Notes: generated by a model not told the origin, from the letters alone. Positions 1-5,682 are shown, counted from the first letter of the stretch. The stretch: 6,602 nt of DNA from Gemmatimonadota bacterium (GCA_029862935.1 JAOTWK010000199.1:1-6602); one strand, 5' to 3'. Translations and numbers: made by a program.

Positions 1-12
1 CGGCCCGTCGGG

Positions 13-411
13 TCACTCGAACAGCTCGTTTTGCCCTTCAGGTGACTCGATCGGTTCTTCACGTGTGAGCGCACGCAGTCGCCGGATCCACGCCGCGACC
101 TCGAAGTGGGCTTCCGTCTGCAACATGCGGCACAGCACGTCCGGCACGTCCTCCAGCTCTTCCACCAACTCGCCCATGATGGCGCGGGCTTCCTGCATAC
201 GGAATTCCTCGTCCGTGGCAACCGCCATGTCGCGCAGGATCGCCCGCTCACTCCGAGACGCCACGATCGGATGGTCGAGGGCAGCCGTGTACACCTCGGT
301 GCGCCGCCCTGGTCCGCGTTCCTGCTCGATCGGTCGCAGCCCTACAATATCGTCGGACCGCCAATATTTGCCGTAGCCCAGATACACCATCCGACCGGGT
401 CTCACTTCCAC
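13..411 (-). CDS. RemA/RemB (DUF370)-like protein with UVR-like C-terminal helix
   Basis: The product is a 132-residue soluble protein. Residues 8-62 resemble the DUF370 family (RemA and RemB, regulators of biofilm matrix genes in Bacillus): a Tyr-Leu-Gly-Tyr-Gly start, the strand DDIVGL at 20-25, then GRRTEVYT at 35-42 and a hydrophobic segment ending at SERAILRDM. These match the family's G-x-G, R-I-I-x-I and GRRTRxVI positions. Residues 69-118 are helical; FEVAAWIRRLRAL at 103-115 recalls the UVR motif (FExAAxLRDxI) of UvrB, UvrC, ClpC and McsA. The match is by eye and both assignments are moderate. It is the last gene of a three-gene operon, nine bases after the PspA-like gene. The start is GTG behind a weak GGGGGA site; an ATG at codon 8, which would give an N-terminus more like RemB, is a real alternative. 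A role in DNA binding or in regulating envelope genes is inference only. Confidence 0.6.
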   Translation of the reverse strand: MEVRPGRMVYLGYGKYWRSDDIVGLRPIEQERGPGRRTEVYTAALDHPIVASRSERAILRDMAVATDEEFRMQEARAIMGELVEELEDVPDVLCRMLQTEAHFEVAAWIRRLRALTREEPIESPEGQNELFE

Positions 412-420
412 GACGTCCCC

Positions 421-987
421 CTAGCCTTTCCCCATCTTGCGCTTGAGTTCCTCGAGCTGCTCCTGCGCGCGGGCCTCGCGCGCCGACCGCTCCATCCGTC
501 CCCGGAGCAATTCGCCCTCGAGATCGGTCTCCGGGCGCTTCCCGCCCGCCGCTTCGAGGTTACGCCAGGCGGACTCCACGCTTCGCGCCGCATCCGATGA
601 CGGACGACTCCGCTCCGCCTCGACGAACTGCGTCTTCATTTCATCATACTCACGCTCGGCGAGCGTCAACTCGTCCCGCTGGGCGTCGAGCTTTTGTTCC
701 AGGACTTCCACGCGTTCCCGGTGCTTCGCCGCAAACCGCTCCGCAACGTCGGCGGTCTCCTGATCCTGGATGCCGTGCGCCAACCGGCCTCGACGCTCGG
801 CATCCGCCAACTGGGCACGCTGGTACTGGAGTTTCGCCTCCGTCTCAACCACACCCTCTCGCATGGACTCGATCGAAGTCCGTGCCTCCACGACGGCCCG
901 GCGCATCTGGGCCAGCACATCCCGAGGGTCCGTCGAACCAGCGGCATCGATGGCCGCGTTGATGGCGTCACGCAGCTTCTCGAACAC
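421..987 (-). CDS. PspA/IM30-like coiled-coil protein
   Basis: The product has 188 residues, is almost wholly charged and helical, and has no signal peptide or membrane segment. The N-terminus (FEKLRDAINAAIDAAGSTDP, then an LAQM-RRAVVEAR segment) follows the pattern of PspA/IM30/Vipp1: a short amphipathic helix, a 'DP' turn, then a long helix. A continuous coiled coil covers about residues 35-125; a linker rich in Ser, Ala and Gly follows, then a final charged helix at 155-188. PspA proteins bind and stabilise the inner membrane under envelope stress; full-length members have about 220 residues, so this one is short. I chose the GTG at 987: it overlaps the zinc-ribbon stop codon by one base (TAGTG), lies behind a purine-rich AAGAAGAG and gives the family-like N-terminus. 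The frame is open upstream to 1122, but that stretch lies inside the zinc-ribbon gene. Another kind of coiled-coil protein cannot be excluded. Confidence 0.65.
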   Translation of the reverse strand: MFEKLRDAINAAIDAAGSTDPRDVLAQMRRAVVEARTSIESMREGVVETEAKLQYQRAQLADAERRGRLAHGIQDQETADVAERFAAKHRERVEVLEQKLDAQRDELTLAEREYDEMKTQFVEAERSRPSSDAARSVESAWRNLEAAGGKRPETDLEGELLRGRMERSAREARAQEQLEELKRKMGKG

Positions 988-1151
988 TAGCTCTTCTTGG
1001 CAGTCTTCGCGAAGAACGGCGAGAAGACCTGCGCGACGCTGGCCGAGTTGCACTTGGGACACTTGGGGCGTTTCTTGTCGTGCTGCGAAATCGACCACAC
1101 GTGCGTGAAGCGCTTGCGGCACTTGTTGCAGCGATACTCGTATGTCGGCAT
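987..1151 (-). CDS. FmdB-family zinc-ribbon protein
   Basis: This small 54-residue gene begins MPTYEYRCNKC, the hallmark start of the FmdB/CxxC_CxxC_SSSS putative regulatory family. Two CxxC knuckles, C8/C11 and C31/C34, form a zinc ribbon, and a short basic tail (FFAKTAKKS) follows. The family was named from a protein linked to formamidase regulation in Methylophilus; the molecular role is not established for most members, and a nucleic-acid or protein-binding role is only presumed. The ATG at 1151 is preceded by a good GAGGGA ribosome-binding site seven bases or so upstream, and the length fits the family's usual 50-110 residues at the short end. It is the first gene of the operon, and its stop overlaps the GTG of the PspA-like gene, which implies translational coupling. 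Other frames are open through this stretch, but only this one encodes a recognisable protein. Confidence 0.9.
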   Translation of the reverse strand: MPTYEYRCNKCRKRFTHVWSISQHDKKRPKCPKCNSASVAQVFSPFFAKTAKKS

Positions 1152-1156
1152 GCCAG

Positions 1157-1162
1157 TCCCTC
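1157..1162 (-). promoter_or_regulatory. Ribosome-binding site of the zinc-ribbon gene
   Basis: The minus strand reads GAGGGA, five bases before the ATG at 1151 (positions 1152-1156 lie between). It supports the start of the 54-residue protein, which is easily missed because longer open frames cover the same bases. Confidence 0.6.
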
Positions 1163-1184
1163 AGCGAACAGGTAGGTGAGAAAA

Positions 1185-1213
1185 ACGATACGCCGTGCTC
1201 GAGAGGGGGTCAA
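1185..1213 (-). promoter_or_regulatory. Candidate sigma-70 promoter of the three-gene minus-strand operon
   Basis: On the minus strand, TTGACC (-35, plus-strand positions 1208-1213) and TATCGT (-10, positions 1185-1190) are separated by exactly 17 bases. Five of six bases match the -35 consensus and four of six match the -10 consensus. Transcription would begin near 1178, leaving a leader of about 27 bases that contains the GAGGGA site before the zinc-ribbon gene. This is an inspection-based call with no expression evidence. Confidence 0.5.
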
Positions 1214-1252
1214 GCAGTGGCACGACGCAGTGCGGTTACATACTATTGGCCC

Positions 1253-1750
1253 ATGAAGCTACTCATACTGCTGGTCCCGCTCCTGCTTCTTGCGTGCGAC
1301 GAAGGCGACCCGGAGAATCGGGCTTCGTGCGGTATCGCCATCATGGGGGCGGCCAACAAGGTGCTGGAACAGATGCAGACGGGGACCAAGATACTCGCCC
1401 AAGTGCCCCACGACTTCGGCGGCACGGTTCCGACCCGCGTGCCGGGCTATGGCACAGTGGCCGGCCCCGTCGCAGATAGCCCCGACGGGCCGATCGTGAC
1501 ATACGAGGGCGACGGCTTCCCCACGTATCCTGGATTTGGGATCATGCTGGTCGAGGACTCGACGGACACGTTCCAGGGCGTGCTGGTCTACGATCTCGAC
1601 CCGCCCATGGGCTACCCGATTCTGGGTGGGGTGTCCGACGGCCGGCTGGTCGTCCCGCTGTACGGCATCCGGGTCTCATGGAGCGCCGTGAGCTTCCCAC
1701 GCTGCCCGCTGTTCGGCCCTACCGATACGGCGGCCGCCGCCAGCTCATAG
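1253..1750 (+). CDS. Small predicted lipoprotein of unknown function
   Basis: I do not recognise the family. The 165-residue product begins with a short lipoprotein signal peptide: MK, a run of Leu, Ile and Val, then the lipobox L-L-A-C with the acylated cysteine at position 15. The mature protein starts CDEGD; the Asp at +2 is, in enteric bacteria, a signal for retention in the inner membrane, but that rule may not hold here. Two more cysteines (C26 and C151) could form a disulfide outside the cytoplasm. The central part is rich in Gly, Pro and Val with alternating hydrophobic residues, consistent with a small beta-rich domain. I chose the ATG at 1253 because it gives the intact signal peptide; the frame is open upstream to 1142 but that part overlaps the opposing operon's first gene. 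No Shine-Dalgarno site is visible; TACTAT seven bases or so upstream could be a -10 element of a leaderless transcript. Confidence 0.75.
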   Translation: MKLLILLVPLLLLACDEGDPENRASCGIAIMGAANKVLEQMQTGTKILAQVPHDFGGTVPTRVPGYGTVAGPVADSPDGPIVTYEGDGFPTYPGFGIMLVEDSTDTFQGVLVYDLDPPMGYPILGGVSDGRLVVPLYGIRVSWSAVSFPRCPLFGPTDTAAAASS

Positions 1751-1769
1751 GGCTGGGCCACCGCTCCGA

Positions 1770-2483
1770 TCATCCAGCTGCATCTGACACCTGCCGCAAT
1801 AGGCGGGCTGGCGTGTGGACGTGCGGAAACAGGAGCCGGTCGGAGAGTTGGTTCAAGGCGATCCGGAGTACGCGGAACGAGTCGGCCGCCGCCCGATAGA
1901 TCTCCCGTAGCTGGAGCTGCCGGGCCAAGCGATGGTCTGCCGCCAGGCGAAAACCGCGTTCGCCCAATCCTTCATAGTAGGAGAAGCCGGGCCCCCCGCG
2001 GCGATCCTCGCGCGCGGTGATCCGGTCCGGAAACATGCCCGACAGCCACAGCGCGAAGTTGCCGAGGTGTGCTCGCAGCAGCAGTGCGCGACGCCCTTCG
2101 CTTCCACCGATCGCCGCGACCAGATCGACCAGATACCGGTAGACTTCGTCATCATGCCAGCTGATGCGAAGTGCACGATCACGCACGCCGAACTCGAGCA
2201 GCAATGCGCCCAGATAATTGCTGAGGTCCCGATCGTCGATGCCTGCCCCCAATAGGGAGTGGCGCACCGTGACGTACACGAACAGGGCAGCCGAGGGCTC
2301 CCCGAGACCCGGGCTCGAGCGCAGCCGTTCGGGCAAGTCCGCCGCATCGAGCAGCTGGTCGAACTCTTCCCCACCCGCCGTCTGGATAGCATCCGGGGGT
2401 GTGATGCCGGTCACATTCAACACACGCAGCACCAGCTCGACATCCGACGGCGTCAGTCGCTCACGCAGGTTCGCCAGGATCAC
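1770..2483 (-). CDS. Conserved-looking hypothetical protein, 237 residues, no family recognised
   Basis: I cannot name this protein. It is predicted soluble, with no signal peptide or membrane helix, and mostly alpha-helical, rich in Leu, Arg and Asp. Features that could help a search are: LTPSDVELVLRVLNVTG near the N-terminus; SNYLGALLLEFGVRDRA at about 88-104; the block LRAHLGNFALWLSGMFPDR at 136-154; and FSYYEGLGERGFRLAADH at 167-184, followed by a long amphipathic helix to about 217. The start is the GTG at 2483, preceded by a strong GGGGAGGT site; the frame is open further upstream to 2594, but that part has no such site and unusual composition. It is divergent from the glycosyltransferase operon with 125 bases between them, and converges with the lipoprotein, 19 bases away. 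Strong reading-frame codon bias and the excellent ribosome-binding site make it a real gene. A regulatory or envelope-linked role is guesswork. Confidence 0.8.
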   Translation of the reverse strand: MILANLRERLTPSDVELVLRVLNVTGITPPDAIQTAGGEEFDQLLDAADLPERLRSSPGLGEPSAALFVYVTVRHSLLGAGIDDRDLSNYLGALLLEFGVRDRALRISWHDDEVYRYLVDLVAAIGGSEGRRALLLRAHLGNFALWLSGMFPDRITAREDRRGGPGFSYYEGLGERGFRLAADHRLARQLQLREIYRAAADSFRVLRIALNQLSDRLLFPHVHTPARLLRQVSDAAG

Positions 2484-2488
2484 GCGAG

Positions 2489-2496
2489 ACCTCCCC
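2489..2496 (-). promoter_or_regulatory. Strong ribosome-binding site that fixes the start of the 237-residue protein
   Basis: The minus strand reads GGGGAGGT, five bases before the GTG at 2483. It is the best Shine-Dalgarno match in the window and decides the start against ATG codons further upstream, as far as 2594. Confidence 0.8.
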
Positions 2497-2516
2497 AGGG
2501 TGAGTAACCCTATTTC

Positions 2517-2531
2517 GGGGGTTGGACCCCC
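2517..2531. repeat. Short perfect inverted repeat in the divergent intergenic region
   Basis: GGGGGT (2517-2522), a three-base TGG loop, then ACCCCC (2526-2531) form a perfect six-bp GC-rich hairpin or operator-like palindrome. It lies between the divergent starts at 2483 and 2609. The 125-base gap must hold promoters for both genes, but I could not identify convincing -35/-10 pairs in it. The repeat could bind a regulator or be chance in GC-rich DNA. Confidence 0.35.
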
Positions 2532-2608
2532 TAGTAGATTGCACCCCCAGAACCTTTTCCGGGTTCCGATGTATGAGAGGAAGATGATGTTCAAGGGGTA
2601 CCTCGTCT

Positions 2609-3358
2609 GTGATCTACGTCAGCATTCCGACCCGCAATAACGCCCCGACCGTGGGGTTGGTGCTGTGGAAGCTCCGGAAGGTGTTCCACGACTTTCCCCG
2701 TGAGTACCACATCCTAGTTGCCGATGACGCGTCCACCGACGGGACGCGGGAGACGCTGGAGACCTACCAGCGCGCACTCCCGCTCACCTTGCTCCGCCAC
2801 AACCAACAGCGGGGCCGGGCCGCCACTCTGGAAGCGCTGTTTCGCGATGCGCTGGCCCGGACCGACCGACCCAGGCGGGATTGCGTGGCAACCGTCCCAG
2901 CCGACTTCAGCGTGTCGCCCGCGGCGCTCCCGGCGTTGATCAGGCGCTTCGAATCGGGCGCCGACGTCGTCATTGGCGAGGCTGATCCACCACACCTCCC
3001 GCTCCGTATGCGATGGCTCCGTCGCTCCGCCCCATGGCTGCTCAAGCCGGGCATCGCCCTACCGGGCGTACGCGACCTCCTTTCCGGCGTCGCCGTGATC
3101 CGACTGGTGACGCTCAAGAACTGCTTCGAAGATCGAACGGCTCGCCTGCTGGACACGGAGGGTGTTTGCGCTGACGCGGAGCTCGTCGCCCGCGCTGCCG
3201 CGAAGGCCCGGCAGGTGGCCACGGTGCACGTGGATGAGTATCCCAACGGGAGTGTCGTGCGCCGGGAACCGCCGGTGCTCACGACCGCGTTGCACCTCCT
3301 TCGAGCTGGTCGGCAATTACGGATTCCGACTCCGGGCACCGAGGTCCAGCGCACATGA
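2609..3358 (+). CDS. Family 2 glycosyltransferase (GT-A fold)
   Basis: The 249-residue protein has the GT2 layout. Its N-terminus VSIPTRNNAPTVGLVL is the nucleotide-sugar-binding start of dolichol-phosphate-mannose-synthase-like enzymes. VADDASTDGT at 37-46 is the conserved Asp-Asp-x-Ser-x-Asp motif, ADF at 98-100 sits where the metal-binding DAD motif is expected, and GADVVIGEAD at 117-126 is the following strand. VRDLLSG at 154-160 matches the family's R-D-x-x-S-G. It should transfer a sugar from a nucleotide-activated or lipid donor to an envelope acceptor; donor and acceptor cannot be read from the sequence. Oddly, Pro97 replaces the first Asp of the DAD motif. No membrane segment is present, unlike many polyprenyl-phosphate transferases. 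The GTG at 2609 is the only possible start, since an in-frame TGA lies just upstream; AAGGGG at 2593-2598 is a distant ribosome-binding site. The gene overlaps the next one by ATGA. Confidence 0.88.
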   Translation: MIYVSIPTRNNAPTVGLVLWKLRKVFHDFPREYHILVADDASTDGTRETLETYQRALPLTLLRHNQQRGRAATLEALFRDALARTDRPRRDCVATVPADFSVSPAALPALIRRFESGADVVIGEADPPHLPLRMRWLRRSAPWLLKPGIALPGVRDLLSGVAVIRLVTLKNCFEDRTARLLDTEGVCADAELVARAAAKARQVATVHVDEYPNGSVVRREPPVLTTALHLLRAGRQLRIPTPGTEVQRT

Positions 3359-4134
3359 CACGCGTGCGGCTTTCCGTGGCGCTCACGTGCCTGGCGTTGG
3401 CAAGCCAGCAGCTTGCTGCGCAGAACCCGGTCGATTCGACGCCAAGTGTGCTCGAACGCATTCCCGTGGGCGAGACGCTCCTATACGACGCGCGCTTCGG
3501 CATCCTCACGCTGGGCGAGGGGCTGATGCACGTGGCGGGCATTGACACCATCCGCGGGACGCCCGTTCTGCACGTGGTGTTCCGCTTGCGCGGCGGGTCG
3601 TTCTTTTACCGGCTCGATGACCGCATGGACTCCTGGATTGGGCTGGAGGACTTCGCCTCGCGGCGATTCACCCAGGATTTCCACGAGGGAAGCTCCGACC
3701 GATATACGGAATACGACATCTTCCCAGACTCGGGCTATTACAAACAGAGTGGCGTCGATTCCGTCCGCCCGACGTCAGCCGCCCCACTGGACGACGCCGC
3801 CTTCTTCTATTTCGTGCGAACCGTCGACCTGGAGGTCGGCGAGCGGTACGAGTTCGACCGCTATTTCCGACCTGACCGCAACCCGGTGGTGATCGAGGTG
3901 CTGGGTCGGGACACGCTCGACCTTCCGGCAGGCCGATTCCCCACCATCGTGATCCGTCCGGTCGTGCAGGGTCGCGGGATTCTGGAAGAAGCCAAGGAAC
4001 CGCGCATGTGGCTGAGCGACGACGAGCGCCGTATCATGGTGCAACTCAAGCTCAAGTTCGCCTCGATCGCGACGGTGACCTTGAGGCTCCGTGAAATTGC
4101 CGACGCACCGCCCGAAAGCCTGGCCGAGCGGTGA
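3355..4134 (+). CDS. Secreted DUF3108 domain protein
   Basis: The product has 259 residues. A signal peptide (basic MTRVR, hydrophobic core, LASQQLAAQ) should be cleaved after about residue 22, sending the protein to the periplasm. The rest matches the DUF3108 pattern: VGETLLYDARFGILTLGEG at 38-56; PLDDAAFFYFVRTVDLEVGERYEF at 144-167, which corresponds to the family's 'D-x-x-S-A-x-Y-x-R ... L-x-x-G' segment; VLGRDTLDLPAGRFPTIVI at 182-200; and MWLSDDERRIMVQLKLK at 218-234, the typical 'lW-S-D-D-x-R-R-x-x-V' end. Members are beta-rich, often sit in the periplasm and have no established enzyme activity. The ATG at 3355 overlaps the glycosyltransferase stop by four bases (ATGA), so the two are probably co-translated; GAGG at 3341-3344 lies ten bases upstream of it. 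The pairing suggests a common envelope or glycan function, which is inference. Confidence 0.85.
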   Translation: MTRVRLSVALTCLALASQQLAAQNPVDSTPSVLERIPVGETLLYDARFGILTLGEGLMHVAGIDTIRGTPVLHVVFRLRGGSFFYRLDDRMDSWIGLEDFASRRFTQDFHEGSSDRYTEYDIFPDSGYYKQSGVDSVRPTSAAPLDDAAFFYFVRTVDLEVGERYEFDRYFRPDRNPVVIEVLGRDTLDLPAGRFPTIVIRPVVQGRGILEEAKEPRMWLSDDERRIMVQLKLKFASIATVTLRLREIADAPPESLAER

Positions 4135-4162
4135 GACCCGTCTCTCGGACAGCATAAATAAG

Positions 4163-4187
4163 AACGGGGCCCCACCGGGGCCCCGTT
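4163..4187. terminator. Perfect hairpin, probable terminator between convergent genes
   Basis: AACGGGGCCCC (4163-4173), a three-base ACC loop and GGGGCCCCGTT (4177-4187) give a perfect 11-bp stem. It lies between the DUF3108 stop at 4134 and the membrane-protein stop at 4211. On the minus strand the stem is followed by a T-rich CTTATTTATGC, so it fits best as the terminator of the 70-residue gene. On the plus strand the following bases are not T-rich, so termination there would be weak, though the hairpin could still slow polymerase or block 3' exonucleases. Confidence 0.8.
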
Positions 4188-4210
4188 GGCATTCCTGCGT
4201 CCATCAGCGG

Positions 4211-4423
4211 TCACTCCGTCTGATTGCGGATCTTATCTTTGACCCGACGCGCCGTGCTCGGGCTCACGACCTTCAGAACCAGGTAGAACACGAAGCCCAA
4301 GGCGGCAAGCCAGAGGAGCGCCCACAGGAGACTGAACGCGATGCTCAGCAGTCCAAACAGGAGCTTCAGGGCCACGATGCCGACAATCGCCAACACCGCA
4401 TAGCCAATGAGTGCACGAACCAT
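4211..4423 (-). CDS. Small two-helix membrane protein, function unknown
   Basis: The 70-residue product is almost entirely hydrophobic. Residues 5-19 and about 22-50 are membrane-spanning material, with K20 between the two stretches, and a basic tail rich in Lys and Arg (KVVSPSTARRVKDKIRNQ) follows. A hairpin with both ends in the cytoplasm is plausible under the positive-inside rule. No family is recognised; proteins of this size and layout are often membrane-complex accessories or stress proteins, but nothing specific can be claimed. The ATG at 4423 has a good GGAGG site six bases upstream. It is divergent from the glycine oxidase gene with a 75-base gap, and a strong hairpin lies 23 bases past its stop. 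The composition and the ribosome-binding site make a real gene likely despite its size. Confidence 0.75.
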   Translation of the reverse strand: MVRALIGYAVLAIVGIVALKLLFGLLSIAFSLLWALLWLAALGFVFYLVLKVVSPSTARRVKDKIRNQTE

Positions 4424-4429
4424 CCCTTG

Positions 4430-4434
4430 CCTCC
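4430..4434 (-). promoter_or_regulatory. Ribosome-binding site of the small membrane protein
   Basis: The minus strand reads GGAGG, six bases before the ATG at 4423. It supports the short gene. Confidence 0.65.
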
Positions 4435-4498
4435 AGGCGGGTGAACGTCCAGTCTACTCTACGCATAGAACCGCTCTGGGTTTCAGGTCGAGGCGATT

Positions 4499-5608
4499 AT
4501 GACAGCGATCGACGTCCTCATCGTGGGGAACGGTATCATTGGCGCCGCATGTGGCCGGGCACTGGCCAGCCGCGGGGTCGGCGTGGCCCTGCTCGATCAC
4601 GGTCCCGAGGCCGGCGCGGGCACCAATGCCGCCGCTGGCATGCTGGCCCCGTTCGCCGAGGCCGAGCCGGAGGACCCCTTCATCGGGTTCTGCGTTCGCG
4701 CCCGTGACCTCTACCACGACCTCGCGGCCACACTCCAAGAGGAGACCGGCAGCGACATCGGACTGTGGACCGAAGGCATTCTGCAGCTGGCGTTCGACGA
4801 GGACGAAGTCGACGATCTCAAGGGGGACGTCGCCTGGCAGCGGCAAAGCGGTTTCGCGGTCGAGTGGCTGCCCATCGACGACCTGCGGGAGGTCCATCCG
4901 GGCATCGGACCGGATGCGTTGGGAGCCGTGCGCGCGCAAGAAGACGGAGCGCTCGATCCAGTGGCCACGCGCGACGCGCTCGAGGCCAGTGCTGTTGAAG
5001 CCCATGGCGCCAAGGTGATTCGGGAGCGTGCTGAGCAGCTCGTGTTTGACGGAGACCGAGTGCGCGGGGTGCGCACAGCCAGCGGGGTCGTCGAGGCCGA
5101 TGCGGTACTCATCGCCGCCGGCGCCTGGTCCAGCCGTATCCGGGGCGTCCCAAGCCCGCTGCCTGTCGAACCCGTTCGCGGCCAGCTGGTGGCGATGGAC
5201 TGGCCCGCCGGAGAGCCACCGGCCATCGTGTACGGCGGCTCAGGTTACGTCGTCGCCCGCGGCGGCGAAGCCATCGCCGGGGCGACGATGGAGCGTGCCG
5301 GATTCGATGCGACCACCACCGAGCTTGGCGTGGCGAGCATCCGGCAGACGGCGCAACGCATCTATCCTGCGCTGAAGGGGGCGCCGGTCAAGCGCGCATG
5401 GGCAGGGCTCCGACCGGTGACACCCGACGGTCGCCCGATCATTGGACACGATCCTATGATCGAGAACCTGTGGTACGCCACCGGGCACGGACGGAATGGG
5501 ATTCTCCTCGCCGGCATCACCGGCGATGTGTTGGCCCAACTCTTTTTCGAGGAGGAGTTGGAATACGACACATCGCTGGTCGACCCAAGTCGGTTTCGAC
5601 CGGCATAG
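4499..5608 (+). CDS. thiO: Glycine oxidase ThiO (FAD-dependent)
   Basis: ThiO oxidises glycine with oxygen to the imine of glyoxylate, the glycine-derived input for the thiazole ring of thiamine in aerobic bacteria, in the cytoplasm. The 369 residues match the family length. The FAD-binding Rossmann motif is G10-N-G12-I-I-G15; the acidic residue after the second strand is D33 rather than the usual Glu. AAAGMLAPFAEAE at 44-56 is characteristic of ThiO. Y250, R305 (in WAGLRPVTPDGRP) and R332 (in ATGHGRNGILLA) sit where Bacillus subtilis ThiO has its substrate-binding Tyr246, Arg302 and Arg329. The C-terminal FAD-binding segment GHGRNGILLAGITGDVLAQLF is intact. GAGG at 4490-4493 lies five bases before the ATG. 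No thiS or thiG lies beside it in this window, and lipA follows 74 bases later. Related enzymes (sarcosine oxidase, D-amino-acid oxidase type) are possible alternatives, but the motif set favours ThiO. Confidence 0.9.
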   Translation: MTAIDVLIVGNGIIGAACGRALASRGVGVALLDHGPEAGAGTNAAAGMLAPFAEAEPEDPFIGFCVRARDLYHDLAATLQEETGSDIGLWTEGILQLAFDEDEVDDLKGDVAWQRQSGFAVEWLPIDDLREVHPGIGPDALGAVRAQEDGALDPVATRDALEASAVEAHGAKVIRERAEQLVFDGDRVRGVRTASGVVEADAVLIAAGAWSSRIRGVPSPLPVEPVRGQLVAMDWPAGEPPAIVYGGSGYVVARGGEAIAGATMERAGFDATTTELGVASIRQTAQRIYPALKGAPVKRAWAGLRPVTPDGRPIIGHDPMIENLWYATGHGRNGILLAGITGDVLAQLFFEEELEYDTSLVDPSRFRPA

Positions 5609-5644
5609 CCGCCGCTTCTCTCAACCGAACAGTTGACCTGTGGC

Positions 5645-5673
5645 TGGTCACGTTTCACGTGGCTCGCTATGTT
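5645..5673 (+). promoter_or_regulatory. Weak candidate promoter of lipA
   Basis: TGGTCA (5645-5650) and TATGTT (5668-5673) are separated by exactly 17 bases, and each matches four of six bases of the sigma-70 consensus. Transcription would begin near 5680, three bases or so before the lipA ATG, so the message would be essentially leaderless. This fits the lack of a Shine-Dalgarno site before lipA. Read-through from thiO is the alternative. Confidence 0.3.
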
Positions 5674-5682
5674 TCGCCGACC

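Noticed and set aside
106..600. A 164-codon open frame on the plus strand opposite the RemA-like and PspA-like genes
   Set aside because: The protein has no family-like features, overlaps two better-supported genes and has shadow-like composition rich in Arg, His and Pro.
1218..1233. TGGCAC followed by GC, like a sigma-54 promoter before the lipoprotein
   Set aside because: The spacing between the GG and GC elements is one base too long, and the TTGC element is absent.
1142..1252. Upstream extension of the lipoprotein frame
   Set aside because: It would bury the signal peptide and lipobox internally and overlaps the divergent gene's start and promoter.
2484..2594. Upstream extension of the 237-residue protein
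   Set aside because: The strong GGGGAGGT site before the GTG at 2483 marks the start, and the extension would cover the intergenic region needed for promoters.
2218..2640. A 140-codon open frame on the plus strand spanning the divergent gap
   Set aside because: It overlaps the 237-residue gene and the glycosyltransferase start, and its Ser/Arg-rich sequence looks like a shadow frame.
5652..5661. GTTTCACGTG, identical to the left half and core of the chromosome-partitioning parS site
   Set aside because: The right half (GCTCG instead of AAACA) does not match, and real ParB sites tolerate few mismatches. A half-site is expected by chance.
5398..5682. Upstream extension of the lipA frame
   Set aside because: It lies mostly inside thiO, has Arg-rich shadow composition, and LipA proteins begin close to the ATG at 5683.
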